Below, in pieces: positions 50,867 through 59,069 of a stretch of 64,000 nt of DNA. Position 1 is the first letter of the stretch, and the number at the start of each line of letters is the position of its first letter. The notes under the pieces were generated by a model that was not told the DNA's origin, ran no database searches, and saw only the letters and a list, made by a program, of their open reading frames with translations. Source of the DNA: Acidobacteriota bacterium (GTDB lineage Bacteria; Acidobacteriota; Terriglobia; Terriglobales; Acidobacteriaceae); assembly GCA_018268915.1 (NCBI GenBank), contig JAFDVQ010000006.1, positions 1,054,001 through 1,118,000 of the forward strand. Reading direction: 5' to 3'. The position numbers were made by a program, and so were the translations under genes.

Positions 50867-50934
50867 GTCCTGATCTCTGATCACTGATCTCTGATCTCTG
50901 ACCCCCTGATACTGACCCCTGATCACTGACCACT
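50867..50934. repeat. Degenerate tandem repeat of CTGATCT/CTGATCA heptamers
   Basis: About nine near-copies of a seven-base word (CTGATCT, CTGATCA, CTGACCC and variants) run in tandem up to and into the last codons of coaD. Variation in copy number would not affect the protein beyond its last residues. Confidence 0.7.
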
Positions 50935-51408
50935 CATCCTGCTCTTCAATCGTTTCAGCACATTCGGCGGCACAAGCCCCGCCACCTCGCCCCCAAAGCT
51001 GAACACTTCCTTCAGCATCCGCGAGCTCACAAACGAGTACCGCCCCGCCGGCTGCAGAAACACCGTCTCAATCTCCGGCGCCAGCCGCCGATTCATCAGC
51101 GCCATCTGGAATTCATGCTCGTAGTCCGAAATCGCGCGAATCCCCCGCAGCACCGCCGTCGCCCCCAGCTGCCGCGCAAAATCCACCATCAGCCCGTCAA
51201 ACGTCGCCACGCTCACATTCCCGATCGCCGCCGTCGACTCGGTCAGCATCTCCACCCGCTCGTCCACCGTGAACAGCGGATTCTTGATCGGATTCCGCAG
51301 CACCGCCACCGTCAGATGCTCAAACAGCTTCGCCCCGCGCTGGATCAGGTCGATGTGCCCATTCGTCGGCGGATCAAACGTCCCGGGATAAAGGGCCTTT
51401 ACACTCAT
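50923..51408 (-). CDS. coaD: Phosphopantetheine adenylyltransferase CoaD
   Basis: A 161-residue enzyme. YPGTFDPPTNGHIDLIQRG contains the T-x-G-H nucleotidyltransferase motif, and RGIRAISDYEHEFQMALMNR and YSFVSSRMLKEV are CoaD landmarks. It makes dephospho-coenzyme A from phosphopantetheine and ATP, an essential step. The ATG at 51408 follows GGAGC by about seven bases; a GTG six bases upstream is less likely. The stop codon lies inside a tandem repeat. Confidence 0.97.
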   Translation of the reverse strand: MSVKALYPGTFDPPTNGHIDLIQRGAKLFEHLTVAVLRNPIKNPLFTVDERVEMLTESTAAIGNVSVATFDGLMVDFARQLGATAVLRGIRAISDYEHEFQMALMNRRLAPEIETVFLQPAGRYSFVSSRMLKEVFSFGGEVAGLVPPNVLKRLKSRMSGQ

Positions 51409-51603
51409 CCGCACCGCTCCACCCTGATCCTACAGCACTTTCCCGCAATCCAACCTCACCCAGAAGTACCCACCCAGATGCGCAATCGACCGATGGCTTC
51501 TTAAGAACTCGATGCCCCACTGTCTCGCACATGGGGTCCGCGAAGCGGTGCCCCGATCAATCCAACGCCATCGCTGCTCGATCATTCTTTTTGAAAAGCT
51601 CGC

Positions 51604-53466
51604 TCACCGAAGTCCTACGCGATGAAGCAATTCGTTGAAGCGCGGATCTGAGCGCAGCGGATCCCACTCCACGCGATGGCCGGCATCGAGTGGAAATGTG
51701 TGCTGACGGTAGGCTTCCGTCAGAAGTGCGATACTTTTGTCACGTTCACCAAGCCCGGCATATACGTAGGCAGCATCAGAAGGGTTGTCAGGTGGCAGCT
51801 TGGTGAGTATCTTCATCGCTTCGCCCGGCTGACCCGACTGAGCCACAACGTTACCTAGCCGCGCGAGGTAGAAAGCTTGCTGCGATCCGCCGTGCGACAT
51901 CTCTACTGACCGCTTGATCTCTTTTATCGCCTCGGGGAACATGTGTTTCCCCAGGTAAGCTTCACCCAGTTCGCAATATTCGCCGGTCTGGGCAGGGTCA
52001 AGAGCCAGAGCTTTTCGATACTGATCGATCGCAAGATCCCATTGCCGTGAAGCAAGGTATTGATACGCCAGGTGCCCGCTCGGCGTCGGCGATACAGGAT
52101 CAAGTTCCATGAACTTCTTAGTCTCGCCCAATGATTCGTCGTATCGGCCCAGGTCAATCAGCAGATGAGAATACGTATGGTGCGCCGCCGCGAAGTTCGG
52201 ACTTAGAGCTATTCCCTTCTTCAATTCCGCTTCGGCGCCCGAAAAGCTCCAATCTCGTTCAGCAAGCAAAATCCCCAGAATGGCGTGCGCTTCACCCATA
52301 TCCGGCTTCAATCGAAGTGCCTGCGAGATCGCGTTGAATCCGCCATCCAGAGCGGCCTTCTCACTCACGCCCGCCACTCCATAGACGTAGCACTCTGCCA
52401 TCCCCACAAACGCCAGCGCGTAATTCGGGTTCAGCTTCGCGGCCAACTGGAAATACCGCAGCGCCTCCGCCGAATCCTCCGCCGTCCACCTGTCGAGCGC
52501 GGAGCGCCCCCGCATATAGGCCTCAAATGCCGCGGGATTTACCGTGTCAACCTGCAGCCGCTTCTGCTCTTCAGGACGAATGGCCGCTCGCACCTGACCG
52601 GCGATGGTCTTTGCCAGTTCGCTCTGAAGAGTAAGAACATCCTTCACATCGCGTTCATAACTCTCCGACCACATGTGCCTGTCCGCACGTGCGTCGATCA
52701 GTTGCGCTGTAATCCGCACCCGATCTCCCGAGCGCACAACCGAGCCCTCGATCACTCCATCTACATTCAGTTCCTGCGCAATCTCCGGCAACCTCTTTTC
52801 CGACTGTCGATATTGCATCGCTGAGGTGCGCGAGATGACGCGTAGAGCAGATATCTTGCCCAGATCGCTCGTCAGCTCCTCCGTCATCGCATCGGCGAAG
52901 TATTCCTGCTTGGGGTCTGCTGAGAGATTCTCGAACGGCAAAACTGCGATGGATTGAATTGCCACGCTCCGCAAGTGACTCCAGTACCAGCCGGTCACTC
53001 CAGCTGCTACCGCCACCGCAACGAGCCCAGCGCCCACGATCCGCCATCGAAGCGAGCCTCTTCTGCTCTGCTCCGACACCGTTTCGGGTGCGCTCGAATG
53101 CGAATTCGGAGTCTCGTCCGAATCCTTCTCGGCGACAACCTCCCCGATGAACCGGTACCCTCGCCTCGGTATCGTCTCGATATAGATCGGCATTTCGGGT
53201 GAATCGCCCAAAACCTCGCGCAGCTTGCGAACCGCCGTATTGATACCGTCATCCGATTCGACGAAGGTGTCTGCCGGCCAGAGACGCTTCTTCAGCTCAT
53301 CCCGTGTCACTACCTCGCCCCTGCGCTCCAACAGAAGCAGCAACACCTCCAGCGGCTGATCTTGAAGCCGGATCGTCTTGCCCTTGCTGCGCAGCTCCCG
53401 CGAACGGGGATCGACCTCAAATCCGCCAAATCGCTGGACGAAATTGGATCGCGCGCCAGTTGACAT
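51604..53466 (-). CDS. CadC-like membrane transcription factor with TPR domain
   Basis: A 620-residue protein. Residues about 10-110 form an OmpR-type winged helix (VDPRSRELRSKGKTIRLQDQ, RRGEVVTRDELKKRLW, ETIPRRGYRFIGEV). A membrane helix (RIVGAGLVAVAVAAGVTGWYW) lies at about 141-161. Outside are a TolB-like domain (SIAVLPFENLSADPKQEYFADAMTEELTS) and several TPR units (EAYMRGRSALDRWTAEDSAE, PNYALAFVGMAECYVYG and more). It is a one-component regulator that binds DNA while anchored in the membrane. GAGGAG lies six bases before the ATG. The divergent PD40 gene at 53780 is a likely target. Confidence 0.92.
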   Translation of the reverse strand: MSTGARSNFVQRFGGFEVDPRSRELRSKGKTIRLQDQPLEVLLLLLERRGEVVTRDELKKRLWPADTFVESDDGINTAVRKLREVLGDSPEMPIYIETIPRRGYRFIGEVVAEKDSDETPNSHSSAPETVSEQSRRGSLRWRIVGAGLVAVAVAAGVTGWYWSHLRSVAIQSIAVLPFENLSADPKQEYFADAMTEELTSDLGKISALRVISRTSAMQYRQSEKRLPEIAQELNVDGVIEGSVVRSGDRVRITAQLIDARADRHMWSESYERDVKDVLTLQSELAKTIAGQVRAAIRPEEQKRLQVDTVNPAAFEAYMRGRSALDRWTAEDSAEALRYFQLAAKLNPNYALAFVGMAECYVYGVAGVSEKAALDGGFNAISQALRLKPDMGEAHAILGILLAERDWSFSGAEAELKKGIALSPNFAAAHHTYSHLLIDLGRYDESLGETKKFMELDPVSPTPSGHLAYQYLASRQWDLAIDQYRKALALDPAQTGEYCELGEAYLGKHMFPEAIKEIKRSVEMSHGGSQQAFYLARLGNVVAQSGQPGEAMKILTKLPPDNPSDAAYVYAGLGERDKSIALLTEAYRQHTFPLDAGHRVEWDPLRSDPRFNELLHRVGLR

Positions 53467-53779
53467 TGACTCCTCTGCGCTCAGGAATCAGCCGTCGCGC
53501 AAGGCATGCCCGGCTGTAAGTATCTCAGTAGTGAGAGCACAAGTTTAACTGAATTATGGGTTTAGCCGTCCGGATATTTTTCAGAAACAGTTCAGCATCG
53601 GTTCATTGCCCCCGCCTTCGCGTTCATTGAGAGTCTCCTCACCCAAATCACGGCAAGACCGGAGTCAGTGTGACTTGTTTGGGTTCTCGCAGGGCAACTC
53701 CGCTCTTCTTATCAGAGGGACCTTGCGCGGGGCAGTCTCCGGGCACCTTGGCTCTGGTCTTGCCACCAGGAGCGATCTA
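53467..53779. other. Divergent intergenic region between CadC-like regulator and PD40 protein
   Basis: This 313-base region must hold the promoters of both genes and possibly binding sites for the regulator. I see no gene, clear palindrome or riboswitch in it. The open frame that enters it from the right has no start support. Confidence 0.5.
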
Positions 53780-54841
53780 ATGAAAATCAATTTCCTCAAA
53801 GCAACACTCGTGAACCTCGCCTTGCTGTCCATTCCCCTCGCCGCAGACTCGCAAAACTTCGGCCCGTGGCAGTCGCCCTCTAACCTCGGTTCGGTGATCA
53901 ATTCGCCCTGCAACGAGATGCACCCCACCATATCCAAGGACTCTCTCAATCTGATCTTCAGCTCCAACCGCCCCTTCGATCACAAACCCGCAAGCGCCGC
54001 AGACTGCCTCCCCGCCCTGCACCTCTGGGGCTCGCAGCGTGCGGCCGTCAATGACTCGTGGTCCGCGCCGCGGCCTTTACCTATCAACATGCCATCCACT
54101 TCCACCTACGAAGACCACGCTCCAAACCTATCCACCGACGGGCACTGGCTCATCTTCCACAGTCAGCGTCCTGGCGACAGCGATAACCCGAGCTGCAACG
54201 GCGGCGGATACCGCGAGCTCTGGGCATCGCACCGGCATGACAGCGGCGACGTTCTCGATTGGGAAACCCCTATCAATCTCGGTTGCACCCTCAACGCTCC
54301 CTTCGCCGACGATGCCGGACCGAACATCTGGCAAGATCCGGCCACCGGCCTCATCAACCTCTACTTCACGCGCGATCTCACCCCACTCGGCCCTGGCACC
54401 GACACGGCCGGTAATGGATTCGACGTGTATGTGAGCACCTGCACCGCCGACATCAGCAGCTGCATTCGCCGGAACCTCTGGAATGCAGCCGCATTCGAAG
54501 CGAACCTCAGCAGCCCGGCCCGCGACACCAGGACTGGCATTCGACGCAGAGACGGCCTCGAGATGCTGATTACGACCAACCGCGCCGGCTCAGTCGGCAA
54601 CCTCGACCTCTGGGTCGCAACCAAGGCAACTGCGCAGGACGCCTGGTCTACTCCCATCGATCTCAATCTGGACAATACGAACAAGGGCGGAGCAGCGCTT
54701 CCGGACACAACATCAAACGACGGCGGAGCTGTCCTCTCGTGGGATGGGGAAACGATGTTCTTCTACTCCAACAGAGCTGGTGGCCAGGGCGGAAACGACC
54801 TGTACATCACAGCGCGGCGAAAACACCACTGCGCCCGCTGA
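53780..54841 (+). CDS. Exported WD40-like (PD40) beta-propeller protein
   Basis: A 353-residue protein with a signal peptide (MKINFLKATLVNLALLSIPL, cleavage near AADS). Repeats with HPTISKDSLNLIFSSNRP, APNLSTDGHWLIFHSQRPG and GAVLSWDGETMFFYSNRAGG are PD40 blades, each with the SxDGxxLxFxSxRxG pattern. It contains several cysteine pairs that may be disulfides. It likely binds a surface or a protein rather than catalysing. AGGAG lies seven bases before the ATG at 53780. Divergent from the CadC-like regulator. Confidence 0.87.
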   Translation: MKINFLKATLVNLALLSIPLAADSQNFGPWQSPSNLGSVINSPCNEMHPTISKDSLNLIFSSNRPFDHKPASAADCLPALHLWGSQRAAVNDSWSAPRPLPINMPSTSTYEDHAPNLSTDGHWLIFHSQRPGDSDNPSCNGGGYRELWASHRHDSGDVLDWETPINLGCTLNAPFADDAGPNIWQDPATGLINLYFTRDLTPLGPGTDTAGNGFDVYVSTCTADISSCIRRNLWNAAAFEANLSSPARDTRTGIRRRDGLEMLITTNRAGSVGNLDLWVATKATAQDAWSTPIDLNLDNTNKGGAALPDTTSNDGGAVLSWDGETMFFYSNRAGGQGGNDLYITARRKHHCAR

Positions 54842-55000
54842 TCCCAATCGAGAGCTTGTGTAGTCCGGGGTCTCCCATGTCTTAAACCCTCGAAGGCCTG
54901 GGAGACCACGCAATCCAACAGACACTTGTCCCAAAGGACCGCCTTGATACATTCAGATACAACTTAGTTCCAGCATTGCTGCTGAATCCCGAGGGCCCTC

Positions 55001-55675
55001 ATGCCAATCACCCGCCGTCAACTCCTCCATCGCTCCGCGCTCGCAGCCGGAGCGCTCGCTCTCCCCGCCATCGCCGCCCTGGCATCCGAGCCCGCCCCAC
55101 TCGCCCTGGTCCCTGGCGACAACCTGTTCAACCGCATGACCTGGTTCAACGAGCCTGCATCCAGCAAAATCAACGGCGGCGAACTCACCGTCCGCAGCAA
55201 ACCCAAAACCGACTTCTGGCAGAAAACCTTCGACGGCTACGCCGCCGACACGGGACACTTCTTCCACCTCTCAGCCTCCGGCGACTTCAAATTCACCGCG
55301 CTCTGCAACGGAAACTTCGCCACCCAGTACGATCAGAACGGCCTCATGGTCCGCATCGACGCCGACAACTGGATGCGCTGCGGCACCGAATTCATTGACG
55401 GCAAGCGCTCCGCCAGCGTCGTCTTCACCCGGACCTATTCCGACGGCTCCACGCTCCCCGACCTCTCCCAGAGCGCGCCCATCTGGTGGCGCATCGTCCG
55501 CAAAAACGACTCCATCGAGACCTTCTGCTCCCTCGACGACGAGAAGTACATGTCCGTCCGCATGGGCTACTTCCCCACTCAGAAAACCGTTGAAGTCGGC
55601 GTCATGTGCTGCGCCCCCACCGGCGGCCGCGATTTCGACTCCACCTTCCAATCCCTCAAACTCGAAGCGTCCTAG
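55001..55675 (+). CDS. DUF1349 protein, Tat-type signal
   Basis: A 224-residue protein. The N-terminus (ITRRQLLHRSALAAGALALPA) has a twin-arginine-like signal. WFNEPASSKINGGELTVRSK and TDFWQKTFDGYAADTGHFFHL, then DQNGLMVRIDADNWMRCG, match DUF1349, a concanavalin-like beta sandwich. Some members bind or modify carbohydrates; no activity is known here. It is the last gene before the skew change at 55.68 kb. Confidence 0.87.
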   Translation: MPITRRQLLHRSALAAGALALPAIAALASEPAPLALVPGDNLFNRMTWFNEPASSKINGGELTVRSKPKTDFWQKTFDGYAADTGHFFHLSASGDFKFTALCNGNFATQYDQNGLMVRIDADNWMRCGTEFIDGKRSASVVFTRTYSDGSTLPDLSQSAPIWWRIVRKNDSIETFCSLDDEKYMSVRMGYFPTQKTVEVGVMCCAPTGGRDFDSTFQSLKLEAS

Positions 55676-55693
55676 AGAGTACAGGTTTGCAGG

Positions 55694-56911
55694 CTATTGA
55701 GGAGAGCTCGGCTGCGGCTGAGTGCCGGGCGCGTGTTGCTGTGCCCAGGTTTCGAGGGCGTGCGCAGTGTAGGGGCCGGGCCGCGTGTTGGCAGATGCAT
55801 CGGTTTCGTCGTCGACAGTAGCGTGAGCGGCTGACTGGGAAGTTCGTTTCGAATAGATACGGAACGAGACGATGAGATCGATGGCGACCGGTACGGGTTT
55901 GCCTGCTTTCAAAGCGGGCTGAAACGAAGCGGCGCGAATGACTTTTTCCGCATTTTCATCGAGACCGAAGCCGATGGGCCGGCCCGCGACGACTGCCTGG
56001 ACCTTGCCGTCGGCGCCTACGACTGCGTGATACAGAGCCATGCCTGCGATGCCGCTGGACTGGGCAAATTCGTTTGACGGCGGGTCGATGGCGGAAACGA
56101 GAGTGGCTTTCAAGTCCACCGCGTTCTGGCGGAGAATGCCAGGGTCGGTCGGCTTGATGTCGGCGTGTGCAGCGGATGCCTGGTAGTAGATACGCCAGAA
56201 GTCAGGCATGGAGGCGATCATGCGATCGTCGATGCCGATGGAGAAGACCTTATCGAGAGCGGAGACAAGCAGCTGCGAAGCGTGCGCAGGCGAGGTGGTT
56301 GTAGTGGTTCCCTTATCGCTGTTGTCAGGAATGACCTGCTGAGCTGATGGTTCGGGTGCCGCTGTGGCAACGCGAGGCTCGTTCGATTGCTGCCCGGCAG
56401 GCGCGTTGTCGGGGCCCTTGTGCTTGTGCTTTTCCTTTGGTTTCTCGACCTGTTCGCGATCGAAGGAGATGCGAACGGTTTTCTTTTTGGGCGTGATCTT
56501 GACGCGGTCGGTGGCTTTGGTTGGGTCTTCAAAGGGAGCGGCGCCGAGAAAATGGAGTCCGTATCGATCGCCCTGGAGTTCGAGCTTGTGTTTGGACAGC
56601 TTGATCTTGTTGATCTGGACCTGGCTCAGCGTGAAGGAGCCGCGCGATGAGTGGCTGGTGAGTACGCCGTGCTCGTCGAAATCAAGGCTGTTGTCCAGGT
56701 AGCCGTCGCGAAGATAGAGAGTCTTGCCTATGAGGAGCTGCTTGAGCTGGTCTTCCTTGAGCTCGCCCTGGATCGTCTGAGTCGAAAAGGCGCCGGCGGT
56801 GATTGCGGGGCTTTCCTGTTTGGGGGCCTGGGCAAGGGCAGGGAGGCTCGCCACGATCATGGCAGCGATGCATGCTGATTGCGCGCGGGACTTCAGGATG
56901 GACTTGCGCAT
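55694..56911 (-). CDS. Exported protein with TonB C-terminal-like domain
   Basis: A 405-residue protein. The N-terminus (ILKSRAQSACIAAMIVASLP, cleavage near ALAQA) is a signal peptide. The middle is charged and Pro/Thr-rich (QVEKPKEKHKHKGPDN). Residues about 290-360 (MALYHAVVGADGKVQAVVAG, AEKVIRAASFQPALKAGKP) resemble the TonB C-terminal fold. A true TonB would keep an N-terminal membrane anchor and a Pro-Lys linker; here the start looks cleavable, so a role as classical energy transducer is doubtful. Many such proteins occur in Acidobacteria. Confidence 0.8.
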   Translation of the reverse strand: MRKSILKSRAQSACIAAMIVASLPALAQAPKQESPAITAGAFSTQTIQGELKEDQLKQLLIGKTLYLRDGYLDNSLDFDEHGVLTSHSSRGSFTLSQVQINKIKLSKHKLELQGDRYGLHFLGAAPFEDPTKATDRVKITPKKKTVRISFDREQVEKPKEKHKHKGPDNAPAGQQSNEPRVATAAPEPSAQQVIPDNSDKGTTTTTSPAHASQLLVSALDKVFSIGIDDRMIASMPDFWRIYYQASAAHADIKPTDPGILRQNAVDLKATLVSAIDPPSNEFAQSSGIAGMALYHAVVGADGKVQAVVAGRPIGFGLDENAEKVIRAASFQPALKAGKPVPVAIDLIVSFRIYSKRTSQSAAHATVDDETDASANTRPGPYTAHALETWAQQHAPGTQPQPSSPQ

Positions 56912-57016
56912 CCGTGTACCTTTCGAGGGCGGTCAGTTTGGGCCTTGGGGAGATTGTATGAACGGAATGGAAGGATGGTTACAACTCGTAAGTTGTTGCA
57001 GGTACAGAACGTAACG

Positions 57017-57769
57017 TTACGAGCGGTGTGGAGTTTGAAGGCGGCGGAGGATGCGGCGGAAGAGGCCCAGGGCGCGGCGCTGGTCGGCGGGGTTGAGTTG
57101 GAGGCGGCGGAGCATCAGGCGCAGGTCGTGTTCGTTGGCGGCCTGCATATTCGCAGGCGAATAGTTAGAGGCGAGCATGACCTGCTGGATGAGCGCAGCG
57201 AGAACGTCGAGATTGCCCGAGGTGGGGCGCGGCTGAGAGGGCGGATAGGGAGTTTCGGCGGGGAGGCCGGAGCGGGTGGCGAGCTCGTAGAGGCAGACGG
57301 CGGCAGCCTGACCAAGATTCATGGAGGGCTGGCGGATGTCGGTGGGGATCTCGACCAGGTGGTGGCAAAAGGAGAGATCTTCGCGGGTGAGGCCGTGCTT
57401 TTCGGGGCCGAAGAGGAGGGCGATTCTGCCGGAGGGCTGATCGAGCTCGCGGGTGATGATGGGAGCGAGCTGGTCCAGGGGCACGACTATCAGTTCGGGT
57501 TTGCGATGGGTGAGGGTACCGGTACCGAGGACGAGAGTGCTGCTGCCGATGGCTTCGGCTAGAGTCGGGGACTCTTTTGCTGACTGCAACAACTCAGAGG
57601 AACCAATTGCGGAGCGGGCTTCGCGCCAGTGCGGCTCGTAGGGAGAGACCGCAGTGAGATGGGAGAAGCCGAAGTTGGCCATCGCGCGAGCTACGGCTCC
57701 GATGTTGAGGGGATTGCGCGGAGAAACGAGGACGACGGAGATGCGGTCGCGTTGGCTGGAAGTGAGCAA
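57017..57769 (-). CDS. trmJ: TrmJ-like tRNA 2'-O-methyltransferase (SPOUT)
   Basis: A 250-residue SPOUT methyltransferase. SPRNPLNIGAVARAMANFGF is the N-terminal signature, ALLFGPEKHGLTREDL the SAM-binding motif and PSMNLGQAAAVCLYELA the knot motif. TrmJ methylates the ribose at position 32 of certain tRNAs. The C-terminal extension (helical, ADQRRALGLFRRILRRLQ) is typical. No ATG is available; the frame starts at a TTG at 57769 and has no clear ribosome site, so the true start is uncertain. Divergent from serB. Confidence 0.9.
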   Translation of the reverse strand: MLTSSQRDRISVVLVSPRNPLNIGAVARAMANFGFSHLTAVSPYEPHWREARSAIGSSELLQSAKESPTLAEAIGSSTLVLGTGTLTHRKPELIVVPLDQLAPIITRELDQPSGRIALLFGPEKHGLTREDLSFCHHLVEIPTDIRQPSMNLGQAAAVCLYELATRSGLPAETPYPPSQPRPTSGNLDVLAALIQQVMLASNYSPANMQAANEHDLRLMLRRLQLNPADQRRALGLFRRILRRLQTPHRS

Positions 57770-57834
57770 GGGATGATTTTAGTGCGTGGGATCCGGACGA
57801 TGCGGAGAAGCGCTCCTTCTATGATCGAAAGAAC

Positions 57835-59064
57835 ATGTCCTCTGGAGATTCCGGCAAGAACGTCCTTATACATTTTTCCGGGCATGACCGGCCCGGGCTC
57901 ACGTGCGAACTGACGAGCGCTCTGGCGCGGCATCCGATTGTGGTTCTGGATATCGGGCAGGCGGTGGTGCATGAATCGCTTTCGCTGGGAATTCTGATTC
58001 GCGTGCCTTCGCAGAATGCTCTGGCGCCATTGAAGGCGGAGTTGACGGAGCGGGCGCACACGCTGGATTTGCAGGCGCGGTTTTCAGTGGTGAGAGCCGA
58101 CGCCCTGCAGCACTGGATGCGCGGACTGCACCATCAGCACTTCATCGTAACGATTCTGGGTAGATCGATCGGCGCGGCAGAGCTTGCTCGCGTGACGACG
58201 ATTGTTTCTTCGCATCAGCTGAATGTGGACAGGATCGATCGGCTGTCGGGCGAGCTTTCGCCGGAAGATCCCGCCGCGAATGCCTGCGTGGAGCTGGCTG
58301 TTAGCGGAGATGCGTCTCGAGAAGCTCCGATGCGCGCTGATTTTCTGGCTGCGGCGCAGGAGCTGTCGATCGATGTTGCTTTTCAGCGGGAGAGCATCTT
58401 CCGGCGCAATCGGCGGCTGTTTGCGTTCGATATGGATTCGACGCTGATACAGGGCGAAGTGATCGATGAACTGGCGAAGATGGCTGGGGTGGGCGATCAG
58501 GTTGCGCGGATCACGGAAGCGGCGATGCGCGGCGAGTTGAACTTCGATGAGAGCTTTACGCGGAGAGTGGCGCTGCTGAAGGGACTGGCGGCGGAGCGGG
58601 TGCACGCGCTGGTGGATGCGATCCCGATGGCGGAGGGTGCAGAGCGGCTGATTCGCACGCTGCGAATGCTGGGATACAAGACGGCAATTTTGTCGGGCGG
58701 GTTTACGTTCTTTGCGAGTGCCCTGAAAGACCGGCTGGGAATAGATTACGTCTACGCGAACGAACTGGAGATTGCGGATGGCCTGGTGACGGGGCGCGTG
58801 CTGCCGCCCATTGTGAATGGAGAGCGGAAGGCGGCGCTGCTGGGGGAGATTGCGGAGCGCGAGGATATTTCGCTGGAGCAGGTAGTGGCGGTGGGCGATG
58901 GGGCGAATGATATTCCGATGCTGAAGGTGGCGGGGATGGGGATTGCGTATCGCGCGAAGCCGCTGGTGAGACAGAGCGCTCCGCAAGCGATTTCGGCGCT
59001 GGGGCTGGATGGGTTGTTGTATTTGATCGGGGTGCGGGACCGGGATCTGCATGAGGTGCGATGA
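57835..59064 (+). CDS. serB: Phosphoserine phosphatase SerB with two ACT domains
   Basis: A 409-residue enzyme. Two ACT-like domains (residues about 8-90 and 100-185) precede the HAD domain. FDMDSTLIQGEVIDELA holds Asp199 and Asp201, ILSGGFTFFA the second motif and VGDGANDIPMLKVAG the metal-binding motif III. It completes serine synthesis from phosphoserine; the ACT domains probably sense serine. Alone in its transcription unit, divergent from trmJ and convergent with the second PP2C phosphatase gene (5-base gap). Confidence 0.95.
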   Translation: MSSGDSGKNVLIHFSGHDRPGLTCELTSALARHPIVVLDIGQAVVHESLSLGILIRVPSQNALAPLKAELTERAHTLDLQARFSVVRADALQHWMRGLHHQHFIVTILGRSIGAAELARVTTIVSSHQLNVDRIDRLSGELSPEDPAANACVELAVSGDASREAPMRADFLAAAQELSIDVAFQRESIFRRNRRLFAFDMDSTLIQGEVIDELAKMAGVGDQVARITEAAMRGELNFDESFTRRVALLKGLAAERVHALVDAIPMAEGAERLIRTLRMLGYKTAILSGGFTFFASALKDRLGIDYVYANELEIADGLVTGRVLPPIVNGERKAALLGEIAEREDISLEQVVAVGDGANDIPMLKVAGMGIAYRAKPLVRQSAPQAISALGLDGLLYLIGVRDRDLHEVR

Positions 59065-59069
59065 CTTTG

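Noticed and set aside
50867..50934. Possible CRISPR array
   Set aside because: Units are seven bases in tandem without spacers, and there are no cas genes.
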